DNA from: CAADGN01 sp035443945
Lineage (GTDB): Bacteria > Planctomycetota > Phycisphaerae > Phycisphaerales > UBA1924
DNA: 64,000 bases
Reading direction: 5' to 3'
Assembly (NCBI GenBank): GCA_035443945.1
Contig: DAOMNQ010000006.1
Location: 10,155 to 74,154, forward strand
The translations under genes were made by a program, and so were the position numbers. Below the pieces are notes generated by a model that was not told the origin of the DNA, did no database searches, and worked only from the letters and a program-made list of their open reading frames with translations. Below, piece by piece: positions 36,830 to 45,246 of this stretch (position 1 is the first letter of the stretch; the number at the start of each line of letters is the position of its first letter).

Positions 36830-36973
36830 ATGCATTACCCACGCCGAGCCAGCAAGATCAAGCGGGCCCGAAAGTCCGGATTCCGGGCGCGGATGCGCAC
36901 CCGCAACGGCCGCAAGACCATCAACCGCAAGCGCCGCGTCGGCCGCTCCGTGAACGTCCGCGACGCCAACTGA
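36830..36973 (+). CDS. rpmH: 50S ribosomal protein L34
   Basis: A 47-residue, very basic ribosomal protein. MHYPRRASKIKRARKSGFRA and then RMRTRNGRKTINRKRRVGRS match the L34 pattern (K-x-x-G-F-R-A-R-M-x-T-x-N-G-R-K-x-(I/L)-N-R-(R/K)-R). Gene length and the Shine-Dalgarno GGAGG before the ATG fit. It has its own intrinsic terminator at 37003-37037. Unusually, rnpA and dnaA, the normal neighbours, do not adjoin it. Confidence 0.95.
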   Translation: MHYPRRASKIKRARKSGFRARMRTRNGRKTINRKRRVGRSVNVRDAN

Positions 36974-37002
36974 CCGCCCACACGAACCTGATCGAACCCC
37001 GA

Positions 37003-37037
37003 ACGCCCGCCGCACACAACCCGGCGGGCGTTTTCGT
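37003..37037 (+). terminator. Rho-independent terminator of rpmH
   Basis: ACGCCCGCCG (37003-37012) pairs with CGGCGGGCGT (37022-37031) and is followed by TTTCGTT. Confidence 0.85.
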
Positions 37038-37129
37038 TCACCCCCCGCTTGTGCCGCCGCCCGACTTCGCGCACCATACGCCTCCGCGCGACCGCCCCGA
37101 TCGCACCCCGGCGCGCCCCGGAGGCCGAC

Positions 37130-39574
37130 ATGTCCAGCCAGCCATCGCCGCCCCCCGGCTCCCCACGCCCCTACCGCGAGGTCACCCTCGCGGCGATCGT
37201 CTTCGCCATGGTCATCGGCCTGGTGATGAACGCCTCGATCACCTACGCCGGCCTCAAGATCGGCTTCACGCTCGGCGGCTCCGCCATCGCCGCCGTCCTC
37301 GGCTTCGGCGTCCTCCGCGGCCTGCTCCGCAGAGGCACCATCCTCGAGACCAACATCGCCCAGACCATCGCCTCCGCCGTCAACACCTCCAACTCCGGCG
37401 TCATCTTCACCGTCCCCGTCCTCCTCCTCCTCGGCTTCACGCTCTCCTGGGACCAACTCGACTTCTGGCTCATCACCGTCGCCTGCATGGCCGGCGCGGT
37501 CCTCGGCGCGGCCTTCATCATCCCCCTCCGCAAGCAGATGATCGAGATCGAGCGCCTCCGATTCCCGTCGGCGATGGGCGTCGCCGCCATCCTCAAGTCC
37601 CCCGGCGCGGGGACGAAGAAGTCGATCGTGCTGCTCGCTGGCATCGCCCTTTCCGCGCTCATCTACCTGCCGGTCGGCCTGCCGGGCATCCGCCTCCCGG
37701 CATCGCTCGACCGTCTCGACTCGCTCGTCGAGCGAGAGCGCATCGCTCCCGCCGACGCCGAGCGCACGCGCATGATCGCGGGCTGGATCGAGCGCGGGTC
37801 CGCGCCCGACGAGGTGATCTCGCTCGGACGCATCGAGGCCGAACTGCTTGACGCCATCGAGACGGACGAGCCGGACGAAGCCTCGATCGCCGCGCTGCGC
37901 GCGAGCGTCCGCGAAGCCGCTGTCCCGAACGTCTCTGCACGCCTCGCCCACGCCGCCCTGCTGGCGTCGGAGGGCGAGCAGCCTTGGGACTCCCTGCGCA
38001 AGGTCGATCTCGGCTGGGCCGGCTCGCCGCTGCCCGGCTACCAGGACCTCAACATCCGCCTGCCCGTGAGAACCGACGACGAAGGCAAGCTCCTCGCCAA
38101 GGTTGACCACAACGGCGACAACCGCCCCGACCTCGTGCTCACGGACGACCGCATCTCGCTCGGCCGAATCCTCGGCCTGCCCGACGAGTTCCAACTCGTC
38201 TTCGCGATCGCCCCCTTCGCTCTCGGCGCGGGCTTCATCACCGGCCGCGCCGGGCTGATGGTGCTCGCCGGCGGCATTCTCGCGTACTTCGTGCTGACAC
38301 CGATCGCGTTCCGCCTCGGGTGGATGCCCGCGAGCATCACGCCGGCGACCGCGCCGGGGTACGGGTTCGGGGCGTTCAACCGCCCGCTTGGGATCGGGCT
38401 GCTGCTCGGCGGCGCGATGATGGGCATCATCGCCGCGCTGCCCGCGATGCGCGCAGCCCTGAAGAGCATCGCCGTGGCCAGCCGCATGCCGCGAGGCTCA
38501 CGCGATGAACTCGGGCTGAAGGTGCTGCTCGCCGCGATCGCCGGGGCGTTGCTGCTGCTGTTCGTTGCCGCCGACTTCGAGGGCAACCGGCCGCTGAACG
38601 AAGGCAAGCCGTGCCCTGTCTCCGGCCTGAAGGTCTCCGATGAGGTCGAACCGGCGACCTACAAGGGCTACGTCATCCAGTTCGCGTCGGAGCGGGCCGC
38701 CGAAGTCTGGAGGACCGGCGGAACATGGGATCTGGGAACCCCGACGGGAATGAACGAGCCAATCCGTACCGTCTGGAACGAAGAGCAGAAGGACAAGTAC
38801 CTCGCCTCGATGAACGCCCGGCCCGGCGCGCTGGCGGCGTTGCCGTCGCACCTCCGTGCCGCCGTCATTGCCATCGTCGGCGCGCTCTGGATCTGGTTCG
38901 CGGGGATCATCATCGCGCAGTGCACCGGCATGACCGACTGGTCGCCCATCTCGGGCATGGCCCTCCTCACCGTCGTCATCGTCATGCTGCTCGCGGGCAC
39001 CGGCGCGGTCCTCAGCGCGGTTCTCCTCGGCGCGGCCCTGTGCGTCGCCATCACGCTCGCCGCCGACATGATGGCCGACCTCCGAACAGGGCACCTCGTC
39101 GGCGCGCGCCCGGTCAAGCAGCAGATCCTTGAACTCTGCGTCGTCCCCATCGGACCCGTGGTCTGCATGTTCACCGTCCTGCTCATAGCCGCCGTCAACG
39201 TCAAGACCTACGGCGTCGCCCTCGGGCCGGAAACACCGACCAGCGCGCCGCAGGCGCAGGCCCTCCAGGCCATCATCACCGGTGTGCAGGGCGGCGAGAT
39301 CCCCTTCGCCCTCTACGGCTGCGGCGCGTTGCTCGGCGCGCTCCTCGGACTCGGCGCGTTCAGCGGGCTTGGCGTGCTGGTGGGTCTGAGCATGTACCTC
39401 CCCTTCTTCTACATCGCCACCTACGGCATCGGCTGCCTCGCCAACATGGCGCTCGCGAAGATCAAGGGCCGCGCCTGGGCCGAGGAGTGGGGCGTCCCCT
39501 TCTGCGCCGGACTCATCGTCGGCGAATCCGTCCTCCAACTCGCCATCAACTGCGTCGTCCTCGCACTCGGCTGA
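37130..39574 (+). CDS. OPT-family oligopeptide/metal-chelate transporter with inserted YHS-like domain
   Basis: 814 residues. It has the repeated membrane plan of OPT transporters: ITYAGLKIGFTLGGSAIAAV, NIAQTIASAVNTSNSG, FPSAMGVAAILKS, ITGRAGLMVLAGGILAYFVL and many helices to the end. The family moves oligopeptides or metal chelates. Two non-membrane inserts stand out: around residues 320-335 DHNGDNRPDLV, a calcium-loop-like motif, and around 490-530 PCPVSGLKVSDEVEPATYKG with VIQFASERAAEVW, which resembles a YHS metal-binding domain. A metal substrate is therefore suggested. ATG at 37130 has GGAGG upstream. A small gene follows 13 bases later. Confidence 0.88.
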   Translation: MSSQPSPPPGSPRPYREVTLAAIVFAMVIGLVMNASITYAGLKIGFTLGGSAIAAVLGFGVLRGLLRRGTILETNIAQTIASAVNTSNSGVIFTVPVLLLLGFTLSWDQLDFWLITVACMAGAVLGAAFIIPLRKQMIEIERLRFPSAMGVAAILKSPGAGTKKSIVLLAGIALSALIYLPVGLPGIRLPASLDRLDSLVERERIAPADAERTRMIAGWIERGSAPDEVISLGRIEAELLDAIETDEPDEASIAALRASVREAAVPNVSARLAHAALLASEGEQPWDSLRKVDLGWAGSPLPGYQDLNIRLPVRTDDEGKLLAKVDHNGDNRPDLVLTDDRISLGRILGLPDEFQLVFAIAPFALGAGFITGRAGLMVLAGGILAYFVLTPIAFRLGWMPASITPATAPGYGFGAFNRPLGIGLLLGGAMMGIIAALPAMRAALKSIAVASRMPRGSRDELGLKVLLAAIAGALLLLFVAADFEGNRPLNEGKPCPVSGLKVSDEVEPATYKGYVIQFASERAAEVWRTGGTWDLGTPTGMNEPIRTVWNEEQKDKYLASMNARPGALAALPSHLRAAVIAIVGALWIWFAGIIIAQCTGMTDWSPISGMALLTVVIVMLLAGTGAVLSAVLLGAALCVAITLAADMMADLRTGHLVGARPVKQQILELCVVPIGPVVCMFTVLLIAAVNVKTYGVALGPETPTSAPQAQALQAIITGVQGGEIPFALYGCGALLGALLGLGAFSGLGVLVGLSMYLPFFYIATYGIGCLANMALAKIKGRAWAEEWGVPFCAGLIVGESVLQLAINCVVLALG

Positions 39575-39587
39575 TCGGAGACCCGCG

Positions 39588-40316
39588 ATGAAACTCATCG
39601 GATCGCTCGTGGTCATCGCCTCGCTCGTCTTCGGCGTCCTGAGCGCGGCCACCGCCTACCTGCCGAAACTCTCGCTCCCCGACGAGCGACTCCTCGGCCT
39701 CACACTCAACGCCCCCGCCGGCGGGCCGCCGCCGATCGCCCGCGCCGGCGACACACTCACCCCCGAACTCCTCGCAACCCTGCGCGCCGACGGCGTCGAG
39801 CGCGTCCGCGTCAAGGAGTTCGCCTTCACGCGGTGGTCTCACTCGTACTGGTTCGTGCTGGCCGTGCTCGGATTGACCGCCGGCGGCGTGGCCGTCAAGC
39901 AGGCCGCGAAGATGCAGTACGCCCCCTCCGCCGCGGGCGAGCGCCGCGAGTCGCCCGCCTCCGCCGCCCGCGACGCCCTCGCGCGCACCCGCGAGATCGC
40001 CTCCGCACTCGCCGCGGAACTGCCGGCCATCGCCGACGAGCACGATCGCTGCCGCACCATCGTCCACCGCCTCGACGAGGTCCAGCGCCAGCACGCCCTC
40101 ACCATTGTCGAGGCGAAGCCCGCCCTCATCGCCGCCCTCGGCATGGGCGGCTTCGCCGAGTTCATGGACCATTTCTCCGCCGGCGAGCGCAACCTCAACC
40201 GCGCCTGGTCCGCCGCCGCCGACAACCACGCCCCCGAGGCCGAGCGCAGCCTCGCCGCCGCCCACGAGCCGCTCGACAAGGCCGCCGAAAGGCTGGGGGC
40301 GGAGGCAACGCGATAA
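39588..40316 (+). CDS. Hypothetical membrane protein, OPT companion
   Basis: 242 residues. An N-terminal signal or membrane helix (LIGSLVVIASLVFGVLSAAT), a second helix (YWFVLAVLGLTAGGVAV) near residue 85 and a long helical C-terminal part rich in Ala/Arg/Glu (about 120-240), possibly coiled coil. I do not recognise the family. It is 13 bases after the OPT gene with GGAGA upstream, and so is likely a partner of the transporter. Ends before a palindromic tract. Confidence 0.65.
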   Translation: MKLIGSLVVIASLVFGVLSAATAYLPKLSLPDERLLGLTLNAPAGGPPPIARAGDTLTPELLATLRADGVERVRVKEFAFTRWSHSYWFVLAVLGLTAGGVAVKQAAKMQYAPSAAGERRESPASAARDALARTREIASALAAELPAIADEHDRCRTIVHRLDEVQRQHALTIVEAKPALIAALGMGGFAEFMDHFSAGERNLNRAWSAAADNHAPEAERSLAAAHEPLDKAAERLGAEATR

Positions 40317-40340
40317 AGCGATAAAGCGAAGAGCGAAAAG

Positions 40341-40384
40341 CGAACATCGGACAGAGGATCCCGCAATCCGCTGTCCGATGTTCG
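40341..40384 (+). terminator. Hairpin terminator after the OPT operon, inside an A/G-rich and T/C-rich tract
   Basis: CGAACATCGGACAG (40341-40354) pairs perfectly with CTGTCCGATGTTCG (40371-40384), followed by TTGTTCGTTGTTTTCT. It sits between convergent genes and can serve both strands: the region's outer parts, GCGAAAAGCGAA near 40333 and its complement near 40452, pair as well. Confidence 0.6.
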
Positions 40385-40469
40385 TTGTTCGTTGTTTTCT
40401 CTTTGCTGTTCGTCGTTCCTGTTTCGTGCTTCCTTTTTCCCCTTTTCGTTTTTCGCTTTTCGCTTTCTC

Positions 40470-43208
40470 TCACTGCCGCCGCAGGTACCCCGCCTCCAGC
40501 GCGCGGTCGATCCGCTCGCGCGAGTCCGCCAGGTGCGCCTTCGAATAGGGGTCGATCCCCTGCGCCTCGGGCCGGTCGCCGATCGCAGCGCGGATGTCCC
40601 GCAGTTCCTGCCGCGCCAGCGTCGCCAGCGTCTTGCCCGACGCGTTCGGCCAGTTCATCCCCGTCGCCAGGTCGATCAGCCGGTCGAGGTGCTCGCGCTG
40701 CAGGTTCCGACGCAGGCTGCTGATGTACGGGTTCCGCGCCGTCGCCCCGCGCGGCGGGTTCGCAAGCGGCGACCACACCTCATTGCGGATCGCCCGCAGC
40801 ACCTCCGGCACCGTGAGCGCATCCTCCCCCGACGCCGTGCGCAACTCGTTGTCCAGAATCCGCCGCAGCCGCGTCGGGTTCATCAGCATCGTCATCGCGC
40901 TCGCCTGCGCGCCGAGCACCTGGTCGTGCACCGGCACGTCCTGCGGATCGCCCCAGTTGGAGTCCGGCCACTGCTCGGTGCCCAGGTGCGCCAGCAACTC
41001 GTGCGTCAGGCCCCACGCCTCATCGCGGAACGCGTTCTCGATGATGAACTTCAGCGCGCGCCGCTGCCGCTCCACGTCCACCGGCCGGATCGGCTCCGGC
41101 GCGCCGGGGTCGCCCTTGCGGTACTTGTTGAAGTGCGCCCCGCCCACCCAGTGCGACGCCGTCGAGAGCGCGCCCAACTGTTTGCCGAGCAACTGGCTCC
41201 ACGTCTGCCGCGCCTTCTCCCACGGCTCGCCGTCCTTCACCGCCTTGTCCAGCAGTTTCGGACTCACGTGCCGAACGAACCGCATCTCCGCGTCCGCGAA
41301 ATCCAGCGAGTTCTCGCCCAGGTCCCACGTCTTCGCGTGCGGGTCCGGCCCGGGCTGGCCCTCCTCGCTGGAGAACCCGTGCCCCGGCTCGGCCGCCCGC
41401 GTCGCCACCTTCGCCGGGTCGTCAAAGGTGTAGCCCCACTCGATCGCCCAGTGGTCGTAGGTCCCGATGTCGATGCACGCGTAGTCGCCCTGCACCAGCC
41501 CGTCCCCCTCCACTACGATGTTGGACGGCGCATAGTCCATCACCGTCGAGAGCAGCGGCCGCTTCCCGCGGAACCCCTCCGAGTTGATCTCCGCGAACGA
41601 GTGCGCCGCCGACCCCTTCCAGTTGTGCATCAGCCCGAGCGTGTGCCCGACCTCGTGCATGATCACGTCCTTCAGCAGCGGCCCGATGAACTCCTCCGGC
41701 AGCCCGTCGAGCAGGCTCGCCTCGTCCCGCTCGCTGCCCTCCGGCAGGATCAGCCCCGCGTCCATCGCCAGCCGCACATCCGCAACCGAGAGCGCGAGTC
41801 CCGGCATCGCCGCGCACCCCCCCCCCCGTGACCCCGCGCCGGGCTGCTCCCACACCATCGGCAGCATCGTCGGGGGGGCCTCCGCCGGATCCGCCGTGCC
41901 CTCCTTGATCGCCCGCGCATACGCCGAGACTCGCGCCCGGTCCTCCGGCTCCGCCAGCCGGTACCGCGGGTCCCACTGCGGATGGTCCAGCAGCCACTCC
42001 GCCGTCTCGCCGTCCAGCGAACGCATCGCCGCCGCGGCCAGGATCGACGAGCGGTACTGGTGCGCCCACCCCGCCAGGAACCCCTCGTCCATCACGATGT
42101 CCGCCTCGTAGATCTCCCCCGTGTCCGGGTGGGCGTGCACCGGCCCGATCGCGAACCCCATGCTCGAGTTGGTCCAGCGCACGAACGAGTACCGCAGGTC
42201 CTCCGGGTCCTTGTCCATGTGCGCGCCGGTCTGCGCGTCCTGCTGGTACACCTCGATCGCGTTCACGATCCCCACGCGCTCGAACGCCTTGTTCCACGCC
42301 AGCACGCCGTCGCGCACCCACCGCCGGTACCGGACCGGCGTCGTGTGCTCGATGTAGTACACGATCGGCTTCTTCGGCGGACTGATCGCCCGCGCCGGGT
42401 CCGCCTTCTCCACGTGCCACCGGTTCACGTACCGCATCGTCTGCCCGTCCACGCCCCGACGGCTCCGGTCCGTGAACGACGTGTAGTAGTACCCCACGCG
42501 CCGGTCCGCCTCGCGCGGCTCGTACCCGGGCGTCTGCGGCGGAACGCCGATCGAGTAGTGCACCGACGCCAACTGGCCGCCGGCCCGCGGGAACTCCAGC
42601 GTCAACTCCACGTTCGAGGGGAACGTCTTCGCGGACTTGATCTTCGCCAGCGACACGTCCGCTCCGCGCGTGAAGTTCCCGAAGAACGCCCCGGACTGGC
42701 GCAGCAGCACGTCGTCGAAGTCGATCACCGGCCCGCCGCCCGGCCCCATCGCCACGATCGGCGTCGTGAGCACCACGCGATCGGTGAAGATGCGCTCCGT
42801 CGCCGCCTGCGATTCCGCGTCCCCCGTCGTCCGCACCGCCATGTTCGGCTCGATCAGCGCGAGCCGCTTGTCGTACTGCTGCCAGTAGAGGTACCGCGCA
42901 TCCTGCCCGATCGCGTAGTGCCAGATCGAGTAGACGCCCGCCTGCGCATCGCCGCCCGCCACCGTCGGCACCACGAAGAACCGCTGCCCCTCGAACCCCG
43001 CCGGCAACTCCGCCAGCATCTGGCCGTCCCGGTCGCGGACCCACACCGTGTACAGCGGCGCGGCCCCGTCCGCCGGCGGCGTCACCTTCCGGAACCCCTC
43101 AGACACCTTCTCAAAAGGGGGAAAGTCCTGCTGGGCGGCGGCAGGAAGGCCGAAGACCGAGCCGGCCAGAACGACGAAGGCGCGCGTGCGGATACGAACA
43201 GCGTTCAT
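40470..43208 (-). CDS. Exported zinc-dependent metalloprotease (DUF5117/DUF4953 type)
   Basis: 912 residues. Signal peptide MNAVRIRTRAFVVLAGSVFG with cut near AAAQ. The N-terminal half is a beta-rich region of the DUF5117 kind (AVRTTGDAESQAATERIF, YYYTSFTDRSRRGVD, PIVYYIEHTTPVRYRRWV). The zinc site is HEVGHTLGLMH at residues 518-528, the metzincin-like HExxHxxGxxH. A long C-terminal DUF4953-type part follows. It probably degrades proteins outside the cytoplasm; target unknown. ATG at 43208 has AGGAG. A hairpin (CCAAGGGT/ACCCTTGG, 43230-43249) lies just upstream in the leader. Confidence 0.85.
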   Translation of the reverse strand: MNAVRIRTRAFVVLAGSVFGLPAAAQQDFPPFEKVSEGFRKVTPPADGAAPLYTVWVRDRDGQMLAELPAGFEGQRFFVVPTVAGGDAQAGVYSIWHYAIGQDARYLYWQQYDKRLALIEPNMAVRTTGDAESQAATERIFTDRVVLTTPIVAMGPGGGPVIDFDDVLLRQSGAFFGNFTRGADVSLAKIKSAKTFPSNVELTLEFPRAGGQLASVHYSIGVPPQTPGYEPREADRRVGYYYTSFTDRSRRGVDGQTMRYVNRWHVEKADPARAISPPKKPIVYYIEHTTPVRYRRWVRDGVLAWNKAFERVGIVNAIEVYQQDAQTGAHMDKDPEDLRYSFVRWTNSSMGFAIGPVHAHPDTGEIYEADIVMDEGFLAGWAHQYRSSILAAAAMRSLDGETAEWLLDHPQWDPRYRLAEPEDRARVSAYARAIKEGTADPAEAPPTMLPMVWEQPGAGSRGGGCAAMPGLALSVADVRLAMDAGLILPEGSERDEASLLDGLPEEFIGPLLKDVIMHEVGHTLGLMHNWKGSAAHSFAEINSEGFRGKRPLLSTVMDYAPSNIVVEGDGLVQGDYACIDIGTYDHWAIEWGYTFDDPAKVATRAAEPGHGFSSEEGQPGPDPHAKTWDLGENSLDFADAEMRFVRHVSPKLLDKAVKDGEPWEKARQTWSQLLGKQLGALSTASHWVGGAHFNKYRKGDPGAPEPIRPVDVERQRRALKFIIENAFRDEAWGLTHELLAHLGTEQWPDSNWGDPQDVPVHDQVLGAQASAMTMLMNPTRLRRILDNELRTASGEDALTVPEVLRAIRNEVWSPLANPPRGATARNPYISSLRRNLQREHLDRLIDLATGMNWPNASGKTLATLARQELRDIRAAIGDRPEAQGIDPYSKAHLADSRERIDRALEAGYLRRQ

Positions 43209-43345
43209 CGGTGACTCCTGACCCCCGCCCCAAGGGTCCACACCCTTGGAGGCTGGGATTCACACGATACCATGGCCGAGGGACGGGGCCGCGAGGGGAA
43301 GCGGCCCAGCCCCTTGCCGCGGCCGGAGGGCCGACGCGCGAGGGG

Positions 43346-45061
43346 CTACTCCTCGGAGGCAAGGGCCTCGAGGACCGCGGCGAGGTCTGCCGCGTCGACG
43401 ACCTCATCGAAGTTCACGTCTTCAGGCGCGGCGAGCCACGCGGCAACGTCGCCGGGGTCCATGTAGCCGCCCAGGTTGATGTCCTCGATCTGGAGCACGC
43501 GCAGCCGATAGTCGTAGTCGTGAACCGGAACATCGCCCGTCGACGCAGGCAACCCGTCGCACGCAAGAAGGCTTTCGCCCGTTATCCGAGGCTCGATGAG
43601 GTAGTCATACGGTGCGACGAAGGGGCCGCTGATGAGAATGGCACGCGTCGCGCCGCTCGGATGCATCGTGTGCGAAAAGGACGCCGTCACGTCTTCCCAG
43701 TCACACGACGTGTCGCTCACCGGCTTGCGCCGAACCGTGAACGGCTTGCCCTCGCCGACGGCCTGGATCGGCCCGTAGTGGTGCAGCGTCACCGAGGGCC
43801 AGGCGCTCCCGGGGCCGACGCGACGGAGGGCGTTGTAGTAGTTCTCGCACTCGTCGTCGCGGAGCGTGTTGGACGCCGGCGAGCAATCCTTGAAGTGGAC
43901 GCTGAACGGCACGACGCCCGCCGCCCCGCCGCCGAGCGAGGCTGACGTCTGGTCGTACCACGGGATCGGCGCGAGCGAGACGCCATCGACGGTCACCGAT
44001 CCGTTCCCGAGCGTGCCGTCGTCGCCGGTCATCCAGACGCCGCCGTCGTCACGGGCGTTGATGACGACCTGCCCCTGCAGGCCGCCGGAAGTCTCGACGA
44101 TGATGGGGCCGAACAGAGATTCGCTGATCAGGATGTCGCCCCCCAGCACACCCTTGATCTTGATCCTGCCCCGGTTCTGCGAGGTCGACTGATCGGTGTT
44201 GGTCTGGAGGTTCCTGCCGATCTCGATGATGCGCCCGGCCAGGAAATCGCCTTCGACTTCGATCGGCTCAAGCACCGATCGGGAGGTTGTGATATCCGCG
44301 TCAAGGTCGGTGTCCACGAATACGCCCTCCTCGCTCCCGACCAAGGGGTCGCGGAGTCGGTCGAGCGAGAGTGATCCCGAGAAGGTTCCGCTCGTGGCCT
44401 CCAGACGCCAGACGTCCCACGTGCCCCCGCTGCCTGGGTCAGACGCGTCGATGTCGGCGTAGATCGCGCTCGCCACGACCGTGCGGATGTCGCCCACCAC
44501 AGCGATAGAAACTGGTGCCGTTGGAGTGCCAATATCGCCTGTGACAGTGATCGAGTTGATCGAGCCTTCCGCCGCTATGTCCGCCAGGAGATCACCAGCG
44601 ACGTCGACCACTTGAGTGATTCCGCCGCTCAGTGCCGTGATCGGCCCCTCGATGTCGCCGCTGAAGGTTCTCACTCTCTTGATGTTGCCCGCGATCAGGC
44701 GCACCCGTCCGCTGCTGCTGATCGATGCCGCCTCCACGACGAAACCGCCGCCGTTTCCTGGCTCGTTCGCGTCGACATGCGCCTGCAGCTGTCCATCGAC
44801 GTCGAACCGGAACACCTCATTGACAAGCACAGAGCCGGTCAGGTTGCCACCGATTCGACCAGCAAATCGTGATGTTCCGATGTCCGAAGCGTCCAACCCT
44901 CCCCAATGACGGCCAACAGCAGTGATCAGAATGTCAGTCTCATTGAGGCTTCCGCTTCCGAGCACGATGTCCAACGGAAACGCACCCGGCCCGCCCGTAA
45001 ACGTCAACCGCCGACGTCCACAGTCGAGCCACTGGTCGTAATGTTGACTCGCTTTGCGCAC
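43346..45061 (-). CDS. Secreted protein with dockerin-like C-terminus, main frame (frameshifted)
   Basis: About 571 codons to the stop at 43346. From LTFTGGPGAFPLDIVLGSGS onward it is a repetitive beta-rich protein (GDI-, GNI- and NGGG-type turns: AGNIKRVRTFSGDIEGPITA, VAGDLLADIAAEGSINSI), suggesting a beta-helix. Around residue 360 it changes to a domain with DCSPASNTLRDDECENYYNA. The last 40 residues have two Asn/Asp-rich loops (DINLGGYMDPGDVAAWLA, DVNFDEVVDAADLAAVLEAL) like a dockerin. The codons before about 45006 (MRKASQHYDQWLDCGRRR) are probably an out-of-frame reading; the true N-terminus is the adjacent frame at 45004-45243. Confidence 0.65.
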   Translation of the reverse strand: MRKASQHYDQWLDCGRRRLTFTGGPGAFPLDIVLGSGSLNETDILITAVGRHWGGLDASDIGTSRFAGRIGGNLTGSVLVNEVFRFDVDGQLQAHVDANEPGNGGGFVVEAASISSSGRVRLIAGNIKRVRTFSGDIEGPITALSGGITQVVDVAGDLLADIAAEGSINSITVTGDIGTPTAPVSIAVVGDIRTVVASAIYADIDASDPGSGGTWDVWRLEATSGTFSGSLSLDRLRDPLVGSEEGVFVDTDLDADITTSRSVLEPIEVEGDFLAGRIIEIGRNLQTNTDQSTSQNRGRIKIKGVLGGDILISESLFGPIIVETSGGLQGQVVINARDDGGVWMTGDDGTLGNGSVTVDGVSLAPIPWYDQTSASLGGGAAGVVPFSVHFKDCSPASNTLRDDECENYYNALRRVGPGSAWPSVTLHHYGPIQAVGEGKPFTVRRKPVSDTSCDWEDVTASFSHTMHPSGATRAILISGPFVAPYDYLIEPRITGESLLACDGLPASTGDVPVHDYDYRLRVLQIEDINLGGYMDPGDVAAWLAAPEDVNFDEVVDAADLAAVLEALASEE

Positions 45062-45243
45062 GTCGACAGATTGAACGTCGCATTCTCGCCAGGATCCAGG
45101 AACTCATCAATCTCTGTTCCCGGGCAGCACGGTGCACACCCGCCGTCGTGACGTGTCACGACGACGCGCACCCACTGAGCGCTCGCTGACGCGCTCAGGC
45201 CAAGAATCACGAAGAGGAACGGGATAAGCCGGTTCGGTCGCAT
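45004..45243 (-). CDS. Signal-peptide N-terminal fragment of the frameshifted dockerin-like protein
   Basis: 79 codons: signal peptide (MRPNRLIPFLFVILGLSASASA) and a short Cys-containing segment (DGGCAPCCPGTEIDEFLDPG, CAKRVNITTSGSTVDVGG), stop at 45004. Joining VDVGG to LTFTGG of the next frame needs one extra base in the run GGCGGTTGACG, which would remove the stop and give a continuous secreted protein. A deletion by mutation or sequencing error is therefore likely. Good Shine-Dalgarno sequence (GGAGGAGA). It starts three bases after the SUMF1-fold gene. Confidence 0.6.
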   Translation of the reverse strand: MRPNRLIPFLFVILGLSASASAQWVRVVVTRHDGGCAPCCPGTEIDEFLDPGENATFNLSTCAKRVNITTSGSTVDVGG

Positions 45244-45246
45244 GGA

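Noticed and set aside
43230..43249. Hairpin CCAAGGGT/ACCCTTGG as a terminator of the dockerin-like gene
   Set aside because: No T-run follows on the minus strand, and it is close to the start of the metalloprotease. It may be a leader structure but cannot be called.
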